Shown in pieces: positions 15,729-22,608 of a stretch of DNA of 32,040 nt. A model generated the notes under the pieces. That model ran no database searches. It saw only the letters and a program-made list of their open reading frames with translations, and was not told the DNA's origin. Origin of the DNA: CAYXRK01 sp964467615 (GTDB taxonomy: Bacteria; Hydrogenedentota; Hydrogenedentia; Hydrogenedentales; GCA-2746185); the NCBI GenBank assembly GCA_964467615.1, contig CAYXRK010000035.1, forward strand, positions 1-32,040. The letters run 5' to 3'. Every line of letters starts with the position of its first letter. The stretch's first letter is position 1. The position numbers and the translations under genes are program-made.

Positions 15729-15783
15729 TCGCTACCGAATTGCCCCCTCGCGTCTCTAGTCGGTCTGCATGGTTGATCGTCAT

Positions 15784-15809
15784 CGTGCACATGCACGTGC
15801 ACGTGCACG
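15784..15809. repeat. GTGCAC tandem repeat, alternating purine-pyrimidine tract
   Basis: Four copies of a hexamer (GTGCAC, ATGCAC, GTGCAC, GTGCAC) lie head to tail. With flanking bases they form 26 bases of strictly alternating purine and pyrimidine. Each GTGCAC is a palindrome. Such tracts can adopt Z-DNA or cruciform structures under supercoiling. It sits between hppA and the MFS gene. Confidence 0.8.
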
Positions 15810-15922
15810 ACAGCTCGGCGGTCCAGCACCCCCTATTTCGGGTGAAAGAGCGCCTTCAGGGGGACTCGCCATTGTCATCGTGTAGACGCACACACTCGCC
15901 GGTTCCGGTAATCGCGCCGTTC

Positions 15923-15931
15923 TGACATAAT
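15923..15931 (+). promoter_or_regulatory. Extended -10 for the MFS transporter gene
   Basis: TGACATAAT fits an extended -10 (TGn plus CATAAT, five of six). A weak TTCCGG is found 17 bases before the hexamer. Transcription would start near 15938, leaving a leader with GAGGGAG before the ATG. Confidence 0.42.
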
Positions 15932-15963
15932 CCCCGCGATCGCGGCGGACGAGGGAGCATCCT

Positions 15964-17286
15964 ATGAGCGCTGGCCTAAACGGACGAAAAACGGTCGGCC
16001 CCAATTACAAATGGTACGTCGTCGGCATGCTCTGGTTCATAGCGTTCTTCAACTACGCCGATCGCCAAGCCATCTTCTCCGTGCTGCCGCTGCTCGAAGA
16101 CGAAATGGAACTGACCCCCGTCCAGCTGGGCTGGCTCGGCTCCTCCTTCGCCATCGTCTACGGCCTCGGCGCGCCCTTCGCCGGATTCATCGTGGACCGT
16201 GTCCGCCGCAAGACCGCCATCCTCGCCGGGCTCCACGTCTGGAGCATCATCTGCATGGCGACCGCCTCCTCGCGCAACTTCACCCACCTGCTCTTTTTTC
16301 GCGCTGCCGAAGGCCTGGGCGAGACGTTTTACTTCCCCGCCTCGATGTCCCTCGTCAGCGACTACCACGGCAAGAACACGCGTTCGCGCGCGATGGGCCT
16401 GCACCAAACCAGCGTCTACGTCGGCACCATCGCCGGAGGTTTCTTCGCCGGGCTCATCGGCCAACACTACGGGTGGCGCTCGTCGTTCGTCGTATTCGGA
16501 GCGCTCGGCATCGTGCTGGGCTTCGTACTCCAACGCATTCTCGTCGAACCCAAGCGCGGCACAGCCGACGCAGCCGAGGCCAATATCCGCATGCCCATCG
16601 CCGAGAAAAAGGCCTCGATCCGCGAGTCGCTCAGAACAATTTGGAGCACGCCTACGGCCGTAATGCTAATGGGAGCTTTTGTCTGTGCGAACTTCGTAGG
16701 CGTTGTCCTTCTGACTTGGATGCCAAAGTTTGTCTATGACGAGTTCAGCTTGAACTTGGCGGAATCGGGTCTTACCGCTACGATTTTCGTGCACACCGCC
16801 AGTCTCCTCGCCGCGCCGCTTGGTGGCTGGCTTGCAGATTCGCTTCGTAAACGTCATCCGGGCGGACGTATGTTGGTCCAGACTTTCGGAGTGTTGTGCG
16901 GCGCGCCCTTCATTGTCCTATGCGGCACGGCACAGACTCTCACCGTCCTCATCGTCGCGCTCACCGCTTGGGGCTTCTTCAAGGGACTTCACGACGCCAA
17001 CATTTTCGCGTCCATCTACGAAGTCATCCCGCCGGAATCGCGCGGCGCGGCAGCCGGGTTCATGAACATGGTCGGTTGGCTCGGCGGCGGAGCGACCGCT
17101 CCCGTCATCGTCGGCTACATCGCGCAGAATTCCAGCCTCGGCTTTGCGATTGCCACGACCTCCGCCGTCTACGTCGCCGCCGGAATCATCTTCATCCTGG
17201 GCATCCTGCTCTTCGTCCGCCGCGACTCAGAACGCATGCAGGCCCGCCTCGCCGCCTCAACGGACTCACCCAATCCCTTCGAGTAA
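15964..17286 (+). CDS. MFS transporter, spinster/hexuronate-like
   Basis: A 440-residue inner-membrane transporter with the usual 12 hydrophobic segments. The first loop shows DRQAIFSVLPLLEDEMELT and the loop between helices 2 and 3 has GFIVDRVRRKTAI, a form of the MFS signature. RAAEGLGETFYFPASMSL and GRHPGG-like loops resemble spinster-type and anion:cation symporter members. The substrate may be an organic acid, sugar acid or lipid; it cannot be decided. GAGGGAG precedes the ATG. Codon usage changes between about 16655 and 16935, where T- and A-ending codons become frequent, in contrast to the strongly C/G-ending codons on either side. The stop lies inside the end of the convergent DUF502 gene. 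Confidence 0.9.
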   Translation: MSAGLNGRKTVGPNYKWYVVGMLWFIAFFNYADRQAIFSVLPLLEDEMELTPVQLGWLGSSFAIVYGLGAPFAGFIVDRVRRKTAILAGLHVWSIICMATASSRNFTHLLFFRAAEGLGETFYFPASMSLVSDYHGKNTRSRAMGLHQTSVYVGTIAGGFFAGLIGQHYGWRSSFVVFGALGIVLGFVLQRILVEPKRGTADAAEANIRMPIAEKKASIRESLRTIWSTPTAVMLMGAFVCANFVGVVLLTWMPKFVYDEFSLNLAESGLTATIFVHTASLLAAPLGGWLADSLRKRHPGGRMLVQTFGVLCGAPFIVLCGTAQTLTVLIVALTAWGFFKGLHDANIFASIYEVIPPESRGAAAGFMNMVGWLGGGATAPVIVGYIAQNSSLGFAIATTSAVYVAAGIIFILGILLFVRRDSERMQARLAASTDSPNPFE

Positions 17287-18705
17287 CATCGGACTCAGCG
17301 TCAGCGTCTTCGGCGCGATAATCCCGCACGACACCACCATTTTGATCGCCTCCTCGACGGTCATGTTGCACGCCGAAACATACCGCGGCTCGTACATCTG
17401 GAAGAATCCGACCGTGATGTTCGGCGCCGTCGGCACGAATACTTTAATGTAGTCCTTTCCGTCCGACGTCCGGATTTTCCCTACCACGAACCCCACCACC
17501 CGCGCCCCCGGATACGGAAAATCCACCAACACCGGTGCTTGTAACTTCGGACCGCTGTCCTGCTGCGTCAGCGTCTCCACGATCTGCTTCGTCGCCCCAT
17601 AAATCGTCGTCACAAACGGAATACGCTCGATCACGCGTTCCGCCAGCCGCACGATCCGCGCCCCCACCACCGCAGTCGTGATGTAGCCAATTAAGTACAG
17701 CAAGACGAGGAGCAACACGACGGATATCGCCGCCGTCGCATAAGCAGGCATTTCTCCCGCTATCCACTTCGTGAGCGGGGTGATCCGGCCCGCGGTCAAT
17801 CCATACGTGAAATTGATAATGAATATCGTCACACCGATCGGTACCAGCACCACCAACCCGGACAACAGCCGCGTCCGTACCAATTGCTTGAGGTTGTTCC
17901 ACGCCGCCGAAAAAATCCGGCGCGCCAGTCCCCGCTTCCGATCCAGGACGTCCCGGTAAAGAGCGTCCCCCGGCGTCGACGCGGCCCCATCGCCCGATGC
18001 CGCGGGGCCGGGAGCGTGCGTGTATTGGATCGTGTCCGGACTCACGATCCCGGCCGACATCACCGCCTTGAACGCCTCTTCGACACCCATCTCCGAATGT
18101 TCAACCAGGCTCGGCGGCAATATCTCCAAATACCCGCTCGTCGGATTCGGCGTCGTCGGGACAAACGCCGCGTAGACCTCGCCCTCGCCCTCGATCTGAA
18201 TCTTGCTCGTCGTGAACGCGATCGCCTTCGTCCCGCGGAACGGAAAATCCACGATTACCGCGGCCTGATAATTCGCCCCCTGGTCCTGGATCGACAGCAC
18301 GTCCATCACCTGCTTCGACGCGGCGTATACCGTCTTCACCATCGGAATACGCCGAAGAATGTCCTCTCCCAACTTAATGAGCCGCCGCCCCAACACCATC
18401 GCCGTCGTCAGCCCAATCAAATACAGCAACGACACGAACAGCACCAGCGACACGATGACTTGCGCATACACCGGCATCGGCGCGGCGTACTTGTCCACGA
18501 ACGGCGCAAGGTGCCCGGCGGTCAGACGGTACAACAGCGCCAATACGTACGCCGTCACCCCCAACGGCACCAGCACCAGCATCCCCCGAACGATGTAGAG
18601 ACGAAGCGTAATAATCACGCGCAGCCAAAGCCGCCGCCGAATCGCATGCCGCTTGCCGCGAGACACGTGGCCTGGAAGTTCCTCACTGGTTTCTTTTGGG
18701 GACAT
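17266..18705 (-). CDS. Tandem DUF502 membrane protein
   Basis: DUF502 proteins are small membrane proteins of unknown function, usually about 200 residues. This one has 479 residues and contains two full units in tandem. Unit 1 (about 27-232) and unit 2 (about 275-475) share the same order of features: VLVPLGVTAYV versus VLVPIGVTIFI, LLYLIG twice, RIPMVKTVYAASKQVMD versus RIPFVTTIYGATKQIVE, VIVDFPFRGTKAIAF versus VLVDFPYPGARVVGF, and FVPTTPNPTSGY versus FVPTAPNITVGF. Each has two membrane helices, giving four in all. A linker rich in Gly, Ala and Ser joins them. The ATG at 18705 has only a weak purine tract. It overlaps the MFS gene tail to tail by 21 bases. Confidence 0.9.
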   Translation of the reverse strand: MSPKETSEELPGHVSRGKRHAIRRRLWLRVIITLRLYIVRGMLVLVPLGVTAYVLALLYRLTAGHLAPFVDKYAAPMPVYAQVIVSLVLFVSLLYLIGLTTAMVLGRRLIKLGEDILRRIPMVKTVYAASKQVMDVLSIQDQGANYQAAVIVDFPFRGTKAIAFTTSKIQIEGEGEVYAAFVPTTPNPTSGYLEILPPSLVEHSEMGVEEAFKAVMSAGIVSPDTIQYTHAPGPAASGDGAASTPGDALYRDVLDRKRGLARRIFSAAWNNLKQLVRTRLLSGLVVLVPIGVTIFIINFTYGLTAGRITPLTKWIAGEMPAYATAAISVVLLLVLLYLIGYITTAVVGARIVRLAERVIERIPFVTTIYGATKQIVETLTQQDSGPKLQAPVLVDFPYPGARVVGFVVGKIRTSDGKDYIKVFVPTAPNITVGFFQMYEPRYVSACNMTVEEAIKMVVSCGIIAPKTLTLSPMLLEGIG

Positions 18706-19006
18706 TTTGATCTCGGGAAATTTGCGCCGCGACGTATTTCCGGGCGGTGAAATTACAGACAGAAGGGTAACAATCGGCGGGCCGCGCGGATCGTGGGAAG
18801 TTCAAAGTGTAATGGACAGCCGCGGCCTCCCTCAACCGTTCGCGTGGTGCACGTTCCCGGTCTCCGCCTCTTCAGCGATTCGCTCGCGCCCTAGTACCCA
18901 ACGCAGCCCCCGGCTTCCGCGGAACGATCGCGCGCCGCGCGCCCTCGGATTTCCCCGAGCGGGCCGGTGCGCGTAAGATTCCGCGAGACGCGGGGGACCT
19001 TGAACG
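18706..19006. other. Divergent intergenic region, no gene seen
   Basis: About 300 bases separate the divergent DUF502 and barrel-protein genes. It should hold both promoters. I see no convincing -35/-10 pair, RNA gene or repeat in it. TGTAAT at 18808 is the best isolated -10 match on the plus strand but has no partner and is far from the gene. The second half is very GC-rich. Confidence 0.5.
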
Positions 19007-20218
19007 TTGACTCGGCAATACTTCGGCGGGCTGAATGCGTTGGGGAGCATTCTTGCCGCGGTTTTATGGATTCTCCCAGTCTCCCATGCGTGGGAATGGC
19101 GCGGGTACATCGCCCAGGAGACCCGGCTTTTCCTTAGCGACCCGCTTGATGCGGGCCAGGAACACGCTGGTGTCTCGCTCGCGCTCGAGCCTCGACTGCA
19201 TCACGACTGGGCGGATGACTCGCAACGCCTGGTCTTCACTCCCTTCATTCGGCTGAATGAGCGTGACGATGAACGCACCCACGTCGATATCCGCGAACTC
19301 TATTGGGAAAAAATCGCACCCTCGCATGAATTGCGCCTCGGTTTCCGTAAAGTCTTCTGGGGCGTTACTGAGTCCCAACACCTCGTCGACATCATCAACC
19401 AGACCGACCTCGTTGAAAACATCGACACCGAAGACAAGCTCGGACAACCGATGCTCAACTTCGCGTGGATCAACGACTGGGGCGCCATCAGTTTTTTCGC
19501 GATGCCTTATTTCCGTGAACGAACATTTCCCGGCCCTGTCGGAAGATTGCGGCCAAACATACCTATTGAAACGGACGCCGCAGAATTCGAATCGGACGCG
19601 GAACAATGGCATCCCGATTTCGCCGTCCGCTTCAACCGTTCTGCCGGAAGCTGGGACTTCGGACTCTCGCAATTTTACGGCACGAGCCGCGAACCAAGGC
19701 TGCTTCCTCGCCTCGAAGGACTGTCCCTCGAACTGACCGCTTACTACGACATCATTCATCAATCGGGCGTAGATATCCAGCGAACAAAAGGCGGTTGGCT
19801 TTGGAAATTCGAAGGCATCCACCGCAGCGGTCAAGAGAGGACGTTCACCGCGATCACTGCCGGATTCGAATATACCTTCTACGGTGTCTTCGGCAGCGCT
19901 GTCGACGTCGGCCTGTTGTCGGAATACCTGTGGGACAGCCGCGGCAGGTCCGCCCCGCGCACGCCATTCGATGACGACATTTTCGTCGGCACGCGAATCA
20001 CGTTCAACGACACGCAGGACACCAATCTCCTCGCCGGTGTGATCGTCGACTCGAATACGGGCGCCGCGGCATGGAGCGTCGAAGGCTTCCGCCGAATTGG
20101 CGAGTCGTTGCGTCTGAGCGCTGAAGCCCGGCTATTCACCGGAGTGCCCCCAACTGATCCCGTATACACCTTGCGAAAAGACGACTACGTGCAGGTCGAA
20201 CTCGCATGGTATTTCTGA
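19007..20218 (+). CDS. Outer-membrane beta-barrel protein, function unknown
   Basis: I do not recognise a named family. The N-terminus carries a signal peptide (LGSILAAVLWILPVSHA, cleavage before WEWRG). The mature part is rich in alternating aromatic and polar residues, as in outer-membrane strands, for example SLALEPRLHHDW, RLVFTPFIRLNERDD, HELRLGFRKVFWG and SLRLSAEARLFTG. It ends in VQVELAWYF, with the terminal phenylalanine expected of proteins inserted by the BAM complex. The 403-residue length would fit a barrel of 16-18 strands. The start is a TTG at 19007 with GGGGGA upstream; a TTG at 19040 is an alternative and would shorten the signal peptide. It has no operon partner. Confidence 0.72.
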   Translation: MTRQYFGGLNALGSILAAVLWILPVSHAWEWRGYIAQETRLFLSDPLDAGQEHAGVSLALEPRLHHDWADDSQRLVFTPFIRLNERDDERTHVDIRELYWEKIAPSHELRLGFRKVFWGVTESQHLVDIINQTDLVENIDTEDKLGQPMLNFAWINDWGAISFFAMPYFRERTFPGPVGRLRPNIPIETDAAEFESDAEQWHPDFAVRFNRSAGSWDFGLSQFYGTSREPRLLPRLEGLSLELTAYYDIIHQSGVDIQRTKGGWLWKFEGIHRSGQERTFTAITAGFEYTFYGVFGSAVDVGLLSEYLWDSRGRSAPRTPFDDDIFVGTRITFNDTQDTNLLAGVIVDSNTGAAAWSVEGFRRIGESLRLSAEARLFTGVPPTDPVYTLRKDDYVQVELAWYF

Positions 20219-20354
20219 TGGTCGAATCGACCCGGGCAATCGCTAGCGGATCGTCATCGTGCTCGCGCGCGTGGGGCCGTCACCAAGGTGCGTCCTGCGT
20301 TCGCGCCACGAACGGCGAGATCGGGTCACGCCAAGTCTGACTAACCGCCATTGG

Positions 20355-22556
20355 CTACGATCCATTTGTCTTGAGCCAGTCGAGAGGGAAGTCCGAAGGC
20401 AACCGCCGCATTTCCATGATTTTCGCGATCAGTTCGTTGTTGTCTCCCCCACGGTTGGGATTGACGAATCTCCAAACCGTCTCGCCGTCGGGCGTGACCT
20501 CGAACGCCACGCCGTTGTCCGTCTCGCTGATCAGTACGTTTCCGTTCGGCAATTTCTGGTTGGTGCCGCAGGTCTGTGAAAAGAATTGACGGTTTCGATT
20601 CCCGGCGTACTGCCAATAGATGTTTCCCGTGAACACGTCGATTTCGAGTACACGCGAGGCTCGGAAGAGTCCCTTGCGGGTCAAGCTAAAGTTGTCGAAG
20701 AGTAGTACGTTTCCGTTGTCGAGGATCGTCGGATTGTGGAGAAACCCCCACTCGCCCTTTTTCGCCCAGACGATTTTCTCTGTGTCAAAATCCAAGACGG
20801 CGATCGTCGAAATTTGGGGAAGTGACAGCAGAATACGTCCTGCCTGGAAAGCCGGATCGCGCGATTCGAGCCGTCCATCCAAAACTTCCAAGTCATTTGT
20901 GTGGAACACGTCGGCCGCCAGTTGGGACCGGTCCAATAACGTGGCGAATGGGGACGCGAGTAACGCTCTCAATATGGATACTCGCCTGCGTTCCACGCCG
21001 TCCATGCCGATCTCCGCCACGAAATCCTCCAAGATCGGCCGTTTGGGGTTGACTTCGGGTACTACACGCGCCATTCGCGCGAGTACGTACATTCGATCCG
21101 CGCCGACTATCTCGATGTCGTGATGATAGTTGTCGACGAGCACCCATCGGGGCTCACCACGCGAATCCATGCGAACCACATGGCTGCTCTCCGCGACGGC
21201 GATTACGTCACCATCAGGCAGCAGGACGGCCCGCCGAAAACTCGAACCACGGCGAGGAATATCTTTAGGGGGCCACTTATCGCTCGCAAGATTGAGCTTC
21301 CATTCGTGCAAGACGTTTCCAGTCATATCCATCAGGACGGCGTTCGGGTAGTGGCCTGAAATGTAGAAGTTCAATCCCTCGTACGTTCTTTTCGCGTCGT
21401 ATAAGACCACGTTCTTTTCCTCGGGCGCGAGCATCTCCGCGCCCACGTAACCCAAGGCATTGAGACGTTCAATTTCTTCGGCGTTGGAATCGCCGGACGC
21501 GGCCTTCCCGACTTCGTGCGTAAACGTACCGAAAGCAGCATTGAGGAATTTTCCGCCCGCGATCGCGGGATCGTCGTCTTGAAGCACGCCCAGTTTGTCA
21601 ATGATTTCGTGCGGGGGGAGGTATATCTCGATGTCGTCAATGTAGATTTCCGCAGGGCCTCCAGGCGAAAGGTCAACGCCCACGTACTGCAGAGCAAGGA
21701 CGATTTCACTGAGCTTTCCATTGCGAAGCGATGGCGGTATTGTGAAAAACTGATCGAAGAAATATTGCTGGGCGACTTGGCGCTTAACGTCGTAATACGA
21801 CTCGCCCGAATCAAAGAGTTTCCAATCTCCCGCCGCTGAAGGCGAGACGAGGCGGACTTCCGTGGGGTACTTGGCCCCGCGCATTTCATAACCGGCGATG
21901 AAAAATACGTCCGGCGCGCCGGATTCGCGGACGCGCGCCCGCAATCCGAAAGGTCGCGCGGGAATGGGGAATGAGGCGACGCGCAGGCCCAACAAGCATC
22001 GGCCGTCGGGGTCGGTGGATTCGCTCGCTTGGATGCGGAACGCGCGCGAGCCGTTGTGTCCTTCCGCTTCGATGATGCCGCCGTCAATCTGCGCCCGGTT
22101 CTGGTACTCGTACAGTTTTGCGAGGTGCACAGGGTACGGCGATTCGAAGTTTTCAATCACGATGTACGGGGTGTCGGGCCACAGTTGCGCGCGAAACGGT
22201 TCGGGGACAGCTTCTGAGACCTCGTAGAGGTATTCCACGGGGTCGCCGGTGGCGCGGGCGGTGAAAGTCAGAATCGCGTGGGCGGCGTCGCGTTGCTGGA
22301 ACTGAAGTAACAGAGTAACCAATTCCATCGCGCGGGCCTTTGCAACGGCAAGGGCTTCGGGCTGGTTGCGGTCGATGGTCTGAACGTGGTCGATGAACTC
22401 GCGCCACGCCGAGTGGAGCGCCGGGTATGCCGTGAGTGGAAGCGGCCCCCTAGTCTCCGTCACTTGAGCAGGGGCGGGCGGGACCGTCGGCCGGCTGCAG
22501 CCCGTCGCAATCGCGAGAATGGCCGCGAAGGACGCTAGGAGAGGAGTTGAGTTCAC
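20355..22556 (-). CDS. Arylsulfotransferase-like lipoprotein with large N-terminal extension
   Basis: The C-terminal half resembles the arylsulfotransferase (ASST) beta-propeller family: YPNAVLMDMTGNVLHEWKL (about 402-420), then a histidine-rich YHHDIEIVGADRMYVLAR (about 475-492), FHTNDLEVLDGR (about 549-560), and repeated blade motifs such as NPTILDNGNVLLFDN and KLPNGNVLISETDNG. ASST enzymes move sulfate between phenolic compounds in the periplasm; many relatives have no assigned reaction. The first 370 or so residues do not belong to that family; they contain a jelly-roll-like stretch (VIENFESPYPV onwards to IYIDDIEIYLPP). I chose the GTG at 22556, which gives a lipoprotein signal ending ATGC; the longer frame would overlap the E1 gene. 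It follows the E1 gene by 52 bases. Confidence 0.72.
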   Translation of the reverse strand: MNSTPLLASFAAILAIATGCSRPTVPPAPAQVTETRGPLPLTAYPALHSAWREFIDHVQTIDRNQPEALAVAKARAMELVTLLLQFQQRDAAHAILTFTARATGDPVEYLYEVSEAVPEPFRAQLWPDTPYIVIENFESPYPVHLAKLYEYQNRAQIDGGIIEAEGHNGSRAFRIQASESTDPDGRCLLGLRVASFPIPARPFGLRARVRESGAPDVFFIAGYEMRGAKYPTEVRLVSPSAAGDWKLFDSGESYYDVKRQVAQQYFFDQFFTIPPSLRNGKLSEIVLALQYVGVDLSPGGPAEIYIDDIEIYLPPHEIIDKLGVLQDDDPAIAGGKFLNAAFGTFTHEVGKAASGDSNAEEIERLNALGYVGAEMLAPEEKNVVLYDAKRTYEGLNFYISGHYPNAVLMDMTGNVLHEWKLNLASDKWPPKDIPRRGSSFRRAVLLPDGDVIAVAESSHVVRMDSRGEPRWVLVDNYHHDIEIVGADRMYVLARMARVVPEVNPKRPILEDFVAEIGMDGVERRRVSILRALLASPFATLLDRSQLAADVFHTNDLEVLDGRLESRDPAFQAGRILLSLPQISTIAVLDFDTEKIVWAKKGEWGFLHNPTILDNGNVLLFDNFSLTRKGLFRASRVLEIDVFTGNIYWQYAGNRNRQFFSQTCGTNQKLPNGNVLISETDNGVAFEVTPDGETVWRFVNPNRGGDNNELIAKIMEMRRLPSDFPLDWLKTNGS

Positions 22557-22608
22557 GGGCGGAGGATAGGTCAGGCGCGCGGAGCAAATCGAATTAACAA
22601 GCACATGG

